Below are positions 16,031 to 24,808 of a stretch of DNA of 64,000 bases, piece after piece; the stretch's first letter is position 1, and each line of letters begins with the position of its first letter. Origin of the DNA: JAZIHH01 sp036678685 (lineage in GTDB: Bacteria; Bacillota; UBA4882; UBA10575). The position numbers were made by a program, and so were the translations under genes. The notes under the pieces are model-generated. The model was not told where the DNA came from. It ran no database searches and worked only from the letters and a program-made list of their open reading frames with translations. The stretch spans positions 310,001 to 374,000 of the forward strand of contig JAZIHH010000020.1 in assembly GCA_036678685.1 (NCBI GenBank). The letters are read 5' to 3'.

Positions 16031-17423
16031 AGAATACCGGACCGTACGGGAACTTGTAGGCCCCTTGATGCTGGTGGAAGAGGTCGAAGGGGTAAAATAT
16101 GGGGAACTGGTGGAAATTGAACTGAAGAACGGTGAGATTCGCCAAGGCCAGGTGTTGGAGGTCAACGGGGATATCGCCTTGGTACAGCTCTTTGAAGGCC
16201 CGACCGGTCTTGCCCTTCATGAAAGCAAGGTCCGGTTTTTAGGGAAAAGTATTGAGTTGGGCGTTTCCCCGGAGATCCTGGGCCGGGTTTTCGACGGCCT
16301 GGGGCGGCCGAAAGACGGTGCGCCTCCCATTATCCCCGAACGGCGGCTGGATATCAACGGTGCGCCCATTAACCCGTACACCCGCGACTACCCGTCGGAA
16401 TTTATTCAAACCGGGATTTCCGCGATTGACGGGTTGAATACTTTGGTGCGCGGCCAGAAACTGCCCATTTTTTCCGCTTCCGGGCTTCCCCACGCCCGGC
16501 TGGCGGCCCAGATCGCGCGCCAAGCCAAGGTTTTGGGGGCGGAGGAAAAGTTTGCCGTGGTCTTTGCGGCGATGGGTATTACCTTTGAGGAGGCCGATTA
16601 TTTCATCACCGACTTCCGGCGGACCGGCGCTATTGAGCGGGCCGTGCTCTTTGTGAACCTGGCCGACGACCCGCCCATCGAAAGAAATGCCACGCCCCGG
16701 ATGGCCCTGACCGCCGCGGAATATCTCGCTTTTGACCTTGAGATGCATGTCCTGGTGATCCTGACGGACATGACTTATTATGCCGAAGCCCTGCGGGAAA
16801 TCTCCGCCGCGCGCCGGGAAGTACCGGGGCGGCGCGGTTATCCCGGTTATCTCTATACCGACCTGGCAACCATCTATGAACGGGCGGGCCGGATTAAAGG
16901 GCGTAAAGGCTCAATTACCCTTATCCCCATTCTTTCCATGCCCGAGGATGACAAAACCCACCCCATTCCCGACTTGACCGGTTATATCACCGAGGGACAG
17001 ATTATTCTCAGCCGCGAGTTGCACCGGAAGGGAATTTATCCGCCCATTGATGTCCTGCCCTCTCTTTCCCGGTTGAAAGACAAAGGAATCGGCGCCGGAA
17101 AGACCCGGGAAGACCATGCGGACACAATGAACCAACTTTTTGCCGCCTATGCCCGGGGGAAAGAAGCCAAAGATTTGGCGGTAATTCTTGGGGAGGCTGC
17201 CCTCACCGACCTGGACCGTAAATTTGCCCATTTTGCCGAGGAGTTTGAGGAGCGGTATGTCAAACAAGGGGAAAACGAAAACCGGAGCATTGAAGAGACG
17301 CTCGATTTAGGCTGGGAACTGTTGACGCTTATCCCCAGGACCGAGTTGAAGCGTATTCGCGACGAATATATCGATAAATACCTGCCCAAGCAGAAGGAAA
17401 ATCCGGAAGCGGAAACGGGGTGA
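16023..17423 (+). CDS. ntpB: V-type ATP synthase regulatory subunit B
   Basis: A 466-residue non-catalytic nucleotide-binding subunit. It lacks a Walker A P-loop, having FSASGLPHARLAAQIARQA where subunit A has GPFGSGKT, and carries VLVILTDMTYYAEALREISAARRE and SLSRLKDKGIGAGKTREDH, all diagnostic for the B subunit. ATG 16023 overlaps ntpA, after GGAGGTGACG; the longer reading back to 15918 is antisense-free but lies entirely within ntpA and is rejected. Confidence 0.97.
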   Translation: MFKEYRTVRELVGPLMLVEEVEGVKYGELVEIELKNGEIRQGQVLEVNGDIALVQLFEGPTGLALHESKVRFLGKSIELGVSPEILGRVFDGLGRPKDGAPPIIPERRLDINGAPINPYTRDYPSEFIQTGISAIDGLNTLVRGQKLPIFSASGLPHARLAAQIARQAKVLGAEEKFAVVFAAMGITFEEADYFITDFRRTGAIERAVLFVNLADDPPIERNATPRMALTAAEYLAFDLEMHVLVILTDMTYYAEALREISAARREVPGRRGYPGYLYTDLATIYERAGRIKGRKGSITLIPILSMPEDDKTHPIPDLTGYITEGQIILSRELHRKGIYPPIDVLPSLSRLKDKGIGAGKTREDHADTMNQLFAAYARGKEAKDLAVILGEAALTDLDRKFAHFAEEFEERYVKQGENENRSIEETLDLGWELLTLIPRTELKRIRDEYIDKYLPKQKENPEAETG

Positions 17424-17427
17424 ACCT

Positions 17428-18054
17428 ATGCAAATAAGAGTCAATCCCACTAGGATGGAACTGCTGAAGTTGAAAAAACGCTTACAAGTGGCCATCCGCG
17501 GACATAAACTTTTAAAAGACAAACTCGACGAGATGATGAAGAAATTTCTGGACCTGGTGGAAGAGAACAGACGTCTCCGGAACGAAGTGGAAGAAAATTT
17601 GGGCCGGGCGTTTAAAGGCTTTACCATGGCGCGGGCCGTTCTGTCCTGGGATTATCTTGAAACCGCCCTGGCTTCCCACCGCGGTCAAACCGGGATCAAA
17701 GCGGAAAAGGTTAGCCGGATGAATGTGGAAGTTCCCCGTTTCACCCTTGTGGACGAAGAAGAGAAGAATATCTACCCTTACGGCCTCGCGGAAACCACCA
17801 GTGATCTGGATGAAGCAGTCCGCCTGTTAAATTCGGTTTTTGACTCCCTCGTCCAACTGGCCCAGGTGGAAAAGACCGTGGAACTGATGGCCGGGGAGAT
17901 CGAACGTACACGCAGGCGGGTTAATGCTTTGGAATATGTCCTCATTCCCCAACTTGAGGAACAGGTGAAGTATATCACCATGAAATTGGAGGAAAACGAG
18001 CGGGGCAATTTGGTGCGTCTGATGAAGGTCAAGGAAATAGTAGGCCGGGGGTAA
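17428..18054 (+). CDS. ntpD: V-type ATP synthase central-shaft subunit D
   Basis: A 208-residue long-helix protein forming the rotating shaft. It opens with IRVNPTRMELLKLKKRLQVA and closes with RRVNALEYVLIPQLEEQVKYI, the two conserved helical ends of the NtpD family. It is the last gene of the operon, so the order is ntpF-I-K-E-C-G-A-B-D, the same as in Enterococcus hirae. Starts 4 bp after ntpB. No clear terminator was found in the 176 bp that follow. Confidence 0.95.
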   Translation: MQIRVNPTRMELLKLKKRLQVAIRGHKLLKDKLDEMMKKFLDLVEENRRLRNEVEENLGRAFKGFTMARAVLSWDYLETALASHRGQTGIKAEKVSRMNVEVPRFTLVDEEEKNIYPYGLAETTSDLDEAVRLLNSVFDSLVQLAQVEKTVELMAGEIERTRRRVNALEYVLIPQLEEQVKYITMKLEENERGNLVRLMKVKEIVGRG

Positions 18055-18230
18055 CAGCTCAAACCACCCGGCTTTCAAATTTCTTATGACCTCTTTAATC
18101 CGGTCAAGTGTAATGGCCAAGATAACAAGATATCACAAGGCGCCATATGAAATACCGAAACCTTCTCTTTTTTGGGGGGAGTATTTGGCCCCTGAGAAAT
18201 CAACAATAACCATTTATAGGAGGTATCTTC

Positions 18231-18652
18231 ATGCGTAAAGGTTTAATTGTTCTAACTCTTTTAGCATTCCTGGTTGCGTTGCCGGCGGAGGCGGTTTTGG
18301 CGGGGGTGGTGTTGAAAGTCGGCCCGGATGTGGCAGGGAAGATGGAGTTTGCTTTGTCTGCTCCTGGGATACCTACGAGGTCAGATAAAGAAAACGTAAA
18401 AATGGGTATTACAGTGGGAGCCGAATACATTTTCGATTCAGGTAATAACCTGGCTTTTGGCGGCGGATTTGAGTATCAATTAAAGCGGGAGATAGACAAA
18501 GAAGGTGATTCTAAGTTTAATTATATTCCAATTTATGCTTTAGGCCGGTATCAATTGGATTCTTTCTACCTGACAGTTAAGGCTGGATATAATCTGTTTC
18601 AAGCTGATAATGTACCGTTAGTGTAAAATTACTGTGAACGGCGGGTTAGATT
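18231..18652 (+). pseudogene. N-terminal fragment of a beta-barrel-like exported protein, frameshifted and truncated
   Basis: The frame starts at ATG 18231 after AGGAGG with a signal peptide (MRKGLIVLTLLAFLVALPAEA) and then alternating hydrophobic strands (GITVGAEYIF, NLAFGGGFEYQL, IYALGRYQL, YLTVKAGYNLF), as in small outer-membrane barrels. It stops at 18626 after NVPLV, but one extra T near 18620 is enough to explain this: the next frame reads KITVNGGLDY, which matches the start of the fragment at 19381. After about 18652 the sequence becomes a transposase remnant. So this is the 5' part of a broken gene. Confidence 0.7.
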
Positions 18653-18654
18653 AC

Positions 18655-19330
18655 CTGGAAGCCGTTATATTTCAACGTTGAAAGGATCTATTTATTGGGA
18701 GACGGAGCTTCTTGGATCCGGGCTGGACTACAATACTTACCGCCGCAAACTATTTTTATCCTAGATAAGTATCATTTAGAAAAATATATACAAACGGCTA
18801 CCGCGCATGCACCCGAGCTTAAGAGGTTGATTCACCGGGGGATCAAATCCTTAAACAAGGAGGCAGTCCTGGCTCATCTTCATGAAGCATTATGGCGTAC
18901 TGACGAAAAGCCAAGAAGGAAACGGATTGTTGAGACCATCGGGTATATTGAGCGCAACTGGGACGGAATAGAAAATGGGGTCAAGCACCCCGGGATCGGC
19001 TGTAGTGCCGAAGGGCATGTCAGCCACATCCTGGCGGCCAGGTTGAGTAGCCGTCCGATGGCCTGGAGTTTACAAGGGGCAGAGAACATGGCCGCTATGC
19101 GGGTGGCTGTAGCTAATGGAGAGTCGATCCGGAAACAGTACTTGGCAATGCAAGCATCAATTCTGTTCCCTGTCGAGATAAAAGAAGCAGTGCAGGAAAA
19201 ACTGAAGCGTTTACCCAAAAGAAAGCTGTTAGGGGTAGAAAATATTGATAATGTTCCACTATTACGTGGCGGTCACAACTTAACCAGGGTGGCTCTAAAA
19301 TCTCTTAATGAATTCAATGCTGTTATTTAG
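18655..19330 (+). mobile_element. ISLre2-family (UPF0236) transposase remnant, C-terminal part
   Basis: From about 18655 the frame reads WKPLYFNVERIYLLGDGAS, then WIRAGLQYLPPQTIFILDKYHLEKYI and an Arg/Lys-rich helical tail to 19330. GDGA and DKYHLEKYI are signature motifs of ISLre2 DDE transposases. The N-terminal half and left end of the element are missing: an in-frame TAG lies just upstream, and the TTG at 18695 is only an arbitrary start. The right side ends near a palindrome GTGTC-TT-GACAC at 19366-19377. Dead copy, embedded between two fragments of barrel genes. Confidence 0.82.
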
Positions 19331-19380
19331 TGCATGTTTGCTGAATGTGAGGTTAAAAACCTACAGTGTCTTGACACTAT

Positions 19381-19580
19381 CTAATGTACCGGAAGATATG
19401 ACAGTGAACGGCGGTCTGTGTTATGGTATTGGTGGCGGCACTACTTTTGCTGATGCCTTCCAAGTGGAATTATTATACTCGGTTAATAACGGAGCAATAA
19501 AAGCTAAGGATCCATCGGTACCCGGAGAAATGAAATATAAATATTCAAAAATCAGTCTGTCCATGGGATATATGCTTTAA
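19381..19580 (+). pseudogene. C-terminal fragment of a beta-barrel-like protein
   Basis: The frame reads NVPEDMTVNGGLCYGIGGG followed by TTFADAFQVELLYSVNN and ends ISLSMGYML before TAA 19580. It continues the fold of the 18231 fragment, but its first 15 codons duplicate, at lower identity, the last codons of that fragment (NVP..ITVNGGLDY). The two are therefore parts of two related genes, or of one gene rearranged, and not simply one gene split by an insertion with a short target duplication. No start codon or ribosome site precedes it. Confidence 0.65.
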
Positions 19581-19702
19581 CTTGTAAATAGTACCCAAAA
19601 AAGATGATAATCATATGGTTGGGGCAGGTACCGGTTTGCTGATCTTATTGGCGCCTGCCCTTTTTCTTGCCAGCACCGGAAGGCAAAAGACTGCCGGTGG
19701 AT
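19538..19702 (+). repeat. Direct repeat, copy 1 (3' end of barrel gene plus its terminator)
   Basis: This stretch holds the last codons of the barrel-type gene, the stop, and the following terminator region through CTGCCGGTGG. It is matched with moderate divergence by 21110-21277. Shared landmarks in the same order are GGGATATAT-CTTTAACTTGTAAA, AGCACCC/AGTACCC, GGGGCAGGTA, CTGCCCTTTTTCTTG and CACCGGAAGG. Confidence 0.75.
19622..19665 (+). terminator. Terminator-like hairpin after the barrel fragment
   Basis: GGGCAGG (19622-19628) pairs with CCTGCCC (19654-19660) and is followed by five T residues. It is part of the repeat shared with 21110-21277. Confidence 0.65.
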
Positions 19703-19846
19703 TGGTTTTTTGTGATATACTATTGCGAGAGAGAATATAAAAAGAACTCAGCCTGGCAGGGTGTTTTGGTGTTTGCCCGGAATGGGACCAGCAATTTTAG
19801 GTTAAGGAACGGTAGTTTTAATTGAGCATAGCGAAGGAGGAGTATT

Positions 19847-21085
19847 ATGCAGACGAATCCCGCTGAAATTCGCGAGGAGGTTCCGGCAGGATATGATCGG
19901 ATAATCAATGGTTTATTCCTCTTTTTATTTTTTATTGTGCCGTTAAGCAGGTCGGGAATATATATTATTGCGTCTTTCCTATTAATTGCCTGGTTGATTA
20001 AGAAGATAAAGTCTTGGAATCTTCCCCATGAAAAGACGGGCGATCTTGAAATTGTCAGGTGGGTCGGTTACATGGGGCTGGCCGTCCTGCTCTCATTGCT
20101 CAATGCGCAAAATATTCCGGCGGCGCTCAATAACTTTATCGACGAGTATCTTATATATGCTTTAATCTTTATTATTGGCCTGGATGTTATTAAGTCCAAA
20201 GAACAACTGCATAAGCTGCTTGGGATTGGACTGGTTGCCTTACTGATTGTCGCCGGGGTCGGTGCTTATGAGTATTTTGGTCTTGGCTATAAGAGGATTA
20301 GCAGTACTTTTAATATATCGACGCAAACCGGGGTTTACCTTACCGGTGTGGTATTGCTTAACCTTGCCTTTTTGCTCTTTAGAAAGACATCCAGCCGTCC
20401 GGCCTTGGTTGGTTCATTCCTTTTGTTGTTTGTTGGTTTGAGCTGTTTAATTATGAACGGCACCCGGGCCGCCTGGTTGGGGTTTTTGACCGGAACGATC
20501 TTTCTTCTGGTTTTAGCCCTAAAGAATAATAAGTTAATTAATTTTAAACTATTAATAGCCATCTTTCTTATTATGGTCCTGGCGTCGCTTTTGTTCGATT
20601 TTGGTGTGGTTCTTGAGCGGATCGCCAATATTACCGACATGTCTGATAGTTCGAACCGGCAAAGGATTATGATGCTCCGCGGGGGTTGGGAAATGTTCAA
20701 AGACCATCCTTTAATCGGGGTGGGAACCGGACAATTCCGTTTTGCGTATGAAAATTATATGCTGCCCGGAGTTCGTCCCTATACCCATATCCATTGTTTC
20801 TATCTTCATCTGCTGGTGGAAATTGGTCTCCTTGGTTTTTTCCTCTTTTTTACTTTGGTCTATAAAATTTTAAGAGCCGGAATTAGCATGAGGGCACGGC
20901 CAAGCGGGGAAAAATCCTGGTTTTACTACGGGGTGCTGGGCGCTTTAATTGGCATCGGGGTTTCCAACCTCTTTGACTGGACATTCCTCGACTTGCAAGT
21001 GGGGTCTTTTACCGTTCTTTTGACTGCGCTGTGGTTGAAGGAAGCTCAAGTAAAAATTAGTTCCGGTTACAAAGGGCTGATTTGA
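19847..21085 (+). CDS. O-antigen ligase family membrane protein (Wzy_C)
   Basis: A 412-residue protein with about eleven membrane helices. The conserved periplasmic-loop motifs of the O-antigen ligase/Wzy family are present: GTRAAWLGFLTG near residue 204, WEMFKDHPLIGVGTGQF near 285-300 and THIHCFYLHLLVEIGLLG near 315-332. These enzymes move a lipid-linked glycan to an acceptor, or polymerise it. Donor and acceptor are unknown and no glycosyltransferase cluster is adjacent. Start ATG 19847 after AAGGAGGAG. The gene lies between two diverged direct repeats, suggesting it arrived or was moved as a unit. Confidence 0.85.
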   Translation: MQTNPAEIREEVPAGYDRIINGLFLFLFFIVPLSRSGIYIIASFLLIAWLIKKIKSWNLPHEKTGDLEIVRWVGYMGLAVLLSLLNAQNIPAALNNFIDEYLIYALIFIIGLDVIKSKEQLHKLLGIGLVALLIVAGVGAYEYFGLGYKRISSTFNISTQTGVYLTGVVLLNLAFLLFRKTSSRPALVGSFLLLFVGLSCLIMNGTRAAWLGFLTGTIFLLVLALKNNKLINFKLLIAIFLIMVLASLLFDFGVVLERIANITDMSDSSNRQRIMMLRGGWEMFKDHPLIGVGTGQFRFAYENYMLPGVRPYTHIHCFYLHLLVEIGLLGFFLFFTLVYKILRAGISMRARPSGEKSWFYYGVLGALIGIGVSNLFDWTFLDLQVGSFTVLLTALWLKEAQVKISSGYKGLI

Positions 21086-21109
21086 TAGAAGTCGCTCAAA
21101 TGAATCTAT

Positions 21110-21277
21110 GCACAATAAATTTAAAGGTAAGCCTGACCGTGGGATATATCCTTTAACTTGTAAAGAGCACCCAAAGCATGAACATCATATTAGTCGGGGC
21201 AGGTAGCGGCTTAATGGCGGCTCTGCCCTTTTCTTGTTATCACCGGAAGGGAAAAAGACTACCGGCGGGTTAATTTG
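21110..21277 (+). repeat. Direct repeat, copy 2 (relic 3' end of a barrel gene plus terminator)
   Basis: It reads NLKVSLTVGYIL then TAA at about 21152-21154, the counterpart of SKISLSMGYML at the end of the 19381 fragment, followed by a similar downstream region. There is no upstream coding part, so this is a bare 3' relic of a third barrel-gene copy. Confidence 0.7.
21197..21232 (+). terminator. Terminator-like hairpin in repeat copy 2
   Basis: GGGCAG (21197-21202) pairs with CTGCCC (21223-21228), then four T residues. It would end transcripts of the O-antigen-ligase gene. Confidence 0.55.
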
Positions 21278-21344
21278 AGAAGCAACTGGAAAATGAAGAG
21301 CAGGGGGGTAATAAGAAAACGCCGGCTTTAACAAACCGTAAGTT

Positions 21345-22124
21345 TTAACCCCTGGAGGAAAATGGGGACAAGGGGATTCGCACGGTGATGGTCGTGCCTT
21401 TACCAGCCACCGTTTTCAGGTGGAAATCGCCCTGGAGGGCCAAGACGCGTTCTTTCATCCCTGCCAGGCCCAAACCGGAAGATTTGGCCTGATGTTCAAA
21501 CCCTTGCCCGTTATCTTCGATCCTGGCCACAATTTCCCCCTCCTTAATGGTCAGCAAAACTTTGGCCTTGGTGGCGCGGGCGTGCTTGACAATGTTATGC
21601 AGCGCCTCCTGGATAACACGGTATAAAGCCACCTGTGTCCGGTGGTCTATTTTCGTCTCGTCTCCCGCCAATTGAGAAGCAACCTCCAGATGGTAGCGGA
21701 TGCTAAAGAGTTCGCCGAGGGTTTCCAGGGCTTCAAAGAACCCTTTTTCCCGGAGGATAGCGGGTTGCAAGCCATAGATCATCAGTCTCATCTCTCTTTG
21801 GGCCTCTTCCACCATCTCTTTCACCTGGCCGATGAGGGCCTTGGCTTTTTCTGGCTGGCTCTGGAGGATCAGTTCCAGGGTATTCAGGTTAAGGCTGATC
21901 CCGAAGAGGTTCTGGGATACGGAGTCATGCAATTCTCTGGCGATGCGGTTGCGTTCTTCGATCACCGCCAGCTCCTTATTTTTTTCTTCCAATTGTAGCC
22001 GTTCATCCTTGAGAGCAAGGTATTCGAAGTAAAAACAGATCATGGCGGAGATAATCCCCACCCCCATACTGGTGAAGAGGGCGGTTTTGAAGGAAGGGAA
22101 AATGGACCGGGACAAGAAAGTCAT
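21345..22124 (-). CDS. NarL-type sensor histidine kinase
   Basis: The C-terminal two thirds are a HisKA_3/HATPase kinase: the phospho-acceptor His is in NRIARELHDSVSQNLFGI, followed by QVALYRVIQEALHNIVKHA (N box) and ARIEDNGQGF and GLGLAGMKERV (G boxes). A coiled segment and a membrane helix precede. The ATG at 22124 has no ribosome site, and the same frame is open back to about 22250, encoding a further membrane helix (SYLVCTLAFFLV) but no ATG, GTG or TTG. The true protein is therefore probably about 35-40 residues longer. Its partner regulator is immediately upstream. Confidence 0.85.
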   Translation of the reverse strand: MTFLSRSIFPSFKTALFTSMGVGIISAMICFYFEYLALKDERLQLEEKNKELAVIEERNRIARELHDSVSQNLFGISLNLNTLELILQSQPEKAKALIGQVKEMVEEAQREMRLMIYGLQPAILREKGFFEALETLGELFSIRYHLEVASQLAGDETKIDHRTQVALYRVIQEALHNIVKHARATKAKVLLTIKEGEIVARIEDNGQGFEHQAKSSGLGLAGMKERVLALQGDFHLKTVAGKGTTITVRIPLSPFSSRG

Positions 22125-22234
22125 CGCTGAGGTAACCAGGAAAAAAGCCAGTGTACATACGAGATAAGAATGGGTGATACGCAGAAAAAGGTGTTCGTTA
22201 TAGGCCCTGAAGCGGGAGAAAAACCTTTTTGTTA

Positions 22235-22858
22235 TTAAATAAGAGTCAGTTTAAGGGCTTTGATTACCGCCTGCGTTCTGTCTTTCACCTGCAATTTCTG
22301 GAGAATACTGCTGATGTGGGTTTTGACAGTGGTTTCGGAGATGAAAAGAGTGGCGGCGATCTCCTTGTTGGATTTGCCCTTTACCAGTTCGGCCAGGACC
22401 TCCTTTTCTTTGGCGGTTAAAGGCTCGATTGGCGGCTCCTTCCGGCTCACCTGTTGCATGAGTTTTTTGAGGATCCGGGGGTGCAGGATGGGCTCGCCGC
22501 GCCGGGCGGCTTTCACTGCTGCCAGCAGTTTTTCCGGGGCGGAGTCTTTCAATAAGTAACTTAATGCCCCGGCATCGATGGCGGCGACGATCTCTTCATC
22601 CTCACAGAAACTGGAGAGGATGATTACTTGGGTGTGGAGCCCGCTTTCCCTGATGGCTTTAATAAGTTCCATGCCGCTCATTTTTGGGAGGTGAAGGTCG
22701 ATGATGGCCACGTCCGGAGCAAGTTTTTTCAGTTCCGGCAGGGCAGTCTCCCCATCCCCGGACTCTCCGGCGATGCGGATCTCCGGATCCGTGCTCAGAT
22801 AGGCCTTTAGCCCATCGCGGACAAAGGGATGGTCATCGACAATATAGACGCTGAACAT
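22235..22858 (-). CDS. NarL/LuxR-family response regulator
   Basis: A 207-residue regulator. The receiver domain has DDHPFVRDGL (acidic pair), DVAIIDLHLPKMSG (phospho-acceptor Asp near 54) and a Lys in LLKDSAP; residues about 140-205 are a LuxR-type helix-turn-helix (LTAKEKEVLAELVKGKSNKEIA, VKTHISSIL). It precedes the kinase on the same strand, overlapping its upstream open frame. Targets are unknown; the divergent lipoprotein gene at 23176 is a candidate. The 22859-23175 gap between the two holds the lipoprotein promoter and an AT-rich stretch. Confidence 0.94.
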   Translation of the reverse strand: MFSVYIVDDHPFVRDGLKAYLSTDPEIRIAGESGDGETALPELKKLAPDVAIIDLHLPKMSGMELIKAIRESGLHTQVIILSSFCEDEEIVAAIDAGALSYLLKDSAPEKLLAAVKAARRGEPILHPRILKKLMQQVSRKEPPIEPLTAKEKEVLAELVKGKSNKEIAATLFISETTVKTHISSILQKLQVKDRTQAVIKALKLTLI

Positions 22859-23087
22859 TTTATCACCCTGTATCTTTTCCTATCCGGGTATTTTGGCACA
22901 AAACAACCGGCCTTTGCTTGCGCCCATTGGCGCCATATATGTCATAGTCTGTTTTTTACTCCATTATACTATATCTGGATATCTATTATATACTCTCCTC
23001 TATACACCCTCGTCCATGGGAACGTTACATCATAAAACTACAGGAGAATGTTCTTTAATTTGAAATCAGAACAATTAATTTCCTATA

Positions 23088-23116
23088 TTGACAAATTTAT
23101 CTTTTAATGGTATAAG
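23088..23116 (+). promoter_or_regulatory. Sigma-A-type promoter for the repeat lipoprotein
   Basis: Perfect TTGACA at 23088-23093, a 17-bp spacer and TATAAG at 23111-23116. The leader to the start codon is about 55 nt, with AGGGGG at 23161-23166 as ribosome site. Confidence 0.72.
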
Positions 23117-23175
23117 TTTATGTGTAAAATAATTCAATCTTAAGAAAAAATACTCAACAAAGGGGGAATTTTGTT

Positions 23176-24597
23176 TTGAAAATACGAAAAACTTGCCAAA
23201 TTCTTGGACTGCTTGTTTTAGTGGGCATCATTTTTCTAACCGGATGCCGTAGCGGTGGCGGTGGCGGTGGTAACGGCGGCGGTGGTGGCGGAGGTGGGTC
23301 AACTACCAGTACGGTAATTTTTAAGTTGCCGGAGTATTACGAAGGAGTGGAAGAGGAAGGAAGTTTCGCTATACCTGAGGGGGAAGAAGTAAGGTTCTAT
23401 ACCTCGTCTAACATGGACATCGGTATATCTGTAATTGAGCTTTTGTATGGATCAGTGCCTGAAGACGATCAGACTTTCCTTGCTGATTACTACTTCGCCG
23501 GAAAAACCGGCGATGGCGAGATTAAGTGTATAATACCAAACTCACTAATAAGCAAGGGACGTTACATTTATGCCGTGATCTTTTTGGAAGATGAAGACGG
23601 TGCCGACAGGTTTGACCCTCAGGAAAAATCCGTAAAAGAAATTCTTAAGGCTGTCGCAGAAGGCAAAATACTGTTTGGTTTTGCCAGAGATCCCAACAAT
23701 GAGCTACCAAAAGTATATGCTCTCAATCACGGGGTCACTATTAAAGATTTTATCTTTATAGGTAAAAGTGAGGGTGCTCCAATTTACACTCTCACCTTTA
23801 GTTTACCCCCTACTTATCAGGATTTTGAGGGGAAAAGCTATGAGGTACCCGAGGGGAAAACAGTGAAATTTTATGCTGCTGTCACCCCTGCCGGGGAGGA
23901 GGGTACTGTTGAAGCTGATCATGTCTTTACTGGAACCACCGGCGATAGCATCATTTGCGAAATACCTCCTCATTTACTCAATCAAGAACGCTACTTCTAT
24001 GCCGTTGTTAATTTGGAGGGGGACTTTGATCTTCGTGAAAAAGACAAGGACGAGATGATGCAAGCTGTTGAGGCGGGAGAGATCCTGTTTGGCCAAGCTA
24101 TGGACCCTTATGACGAGGGGAATATGGAATTATATTACCTCGTCCATGGGACCCGTGTCGATAATTTTAAGCTTTTCGGTAAAGGCGAAGGCGAACCGGT
24201 AACTACAATTACCATTAAGATGCCGACTGTTTACAAAGACATATGGGAGGAAGGGAAATTCCACCAGATCCCATCAGGGAAAAAAGTCAAATTCTATGTC
24301 CCCTATTACTCAGAGGATAGAGATGAGAACGACCTCTTCTCCTTTGATCATGCCTTCCCCGAGACAACAACGGGTCCCGCAACGTTCGAATTTGAGTTAC
24401 CCTCCGATTTAGTCGGTGAAGAACGTGAACTTTTAGCCATAGTTATAATGGACGGGAAATTTAAGCCTGAGGGAAAGAAATTGGGAGAGATCAATGATGC
24501 TGTCCTTGATGGAAATATACTGCTAGGATTTAGCGACGACTATTATATCCTTGAATACGGGATTACCATCAAGATGGAGTTTTTCGGGACAAAATAA
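23176..24597 (+). CDS. Lipoprotein with three tandem beta-rich repeats, function unknown
   Basis: A 473-residue protein with a type II signal peptide: the lipobox LTGC places the modified Cys at residue 24, followed by a Gly-rich linker of about 17 residues. The rest is three related units at about 46-198, 204-338 and 343-473. Each opens like VIFKLPEYY.. or LTFSLPPTY.. or ITIKMPTVY.., then has IPEGEEVRFY / VPEGKTVKFY / IPSGKKVKFY, a central (R)YxYAV[IV]xLE segment and ends with ..HGVTIKDFxxIGK. I do not recognise the family. Starts at TTG 23176. Ser/Gly linker and repeats suggest a surface-exposed binding or adhesion role (inference). Confidence 0.8.
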   Translation: MKIRKTCQILGLLVLVGIIFLTGCRSGGGGGGNGGGGGGGGSTTSTVIFKLPEYYEGVEEEGSFAIPEGEEVRFYTSSNMDIGISVIELLYGSVPEDDQTFLADYYFAGKTGDGEIKCIIPNSLISKGRYIYAVIFLEDEDGADRFDPQEKSVKEILKAVAEGKILFGFARDPNNELPKVYALNHGVTIKDFIFIGKSEGAPIYTLTFSLPPTYQDFEGKSYEVPEGKTVKFYAAVTPAGEEGTVEADHVFTGTTGDSIICEIPPHLLNQERYFYAVVNLEGDFDLREKDKDEMMQAVEAGEILFGQAMDPYDEGNMELYYLVHGTRVDNFKLFGKGEGEPVTTITIKMPTVYKDIWEEGKFHQIPSGKKVKFYVPYYSEDRDENDLFSFDHAFPETTTGPATFEFELPSDLVGEERELLAIVIMDGKFKPEGKKLGEINDAVLDGNILLGFSDDYYILEYGITIKMEFFGTK

Positions 24598-24641
24598 TAA
24601 TATCGGTTACAGCTCGTTTATACACAGGTCTGTCGATTAAG

Positions 24642-24670
24642 AGGCTGTCCCCTTGGGGGGCAGCCTTTTT
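24642..24670 (+). terminator. Terminator after the repeat lipoprotein
   Basis: AGGCTG-T-CCCC pairs with GGGG-G-CAGCCT around a TT loop, and ends in a run of T (24666-24670). It lies between convergent genes. Confidence 0.85.
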
Positions 24671-24808
24671 GTTAACCATTGCCGTCTGTCCTTCTTTCCA
24701 AATGTTTTCCGGCTCCAGCTTTTTCAGTGCCGGCAGGGCGGTTTGCCGATCCCCGGTCTTCCCGGCAGTGAAAAATCTCGGATATTGTGGCTCAACCGCC
24801 CTTTCCCG

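Noticed and set aside
18695..19330. Complete transposase gene starting at TTG 18695
   Set aside because: The coding similarity extends upstream of the TTG and the N-terminal half is missing, so it is a remnant.
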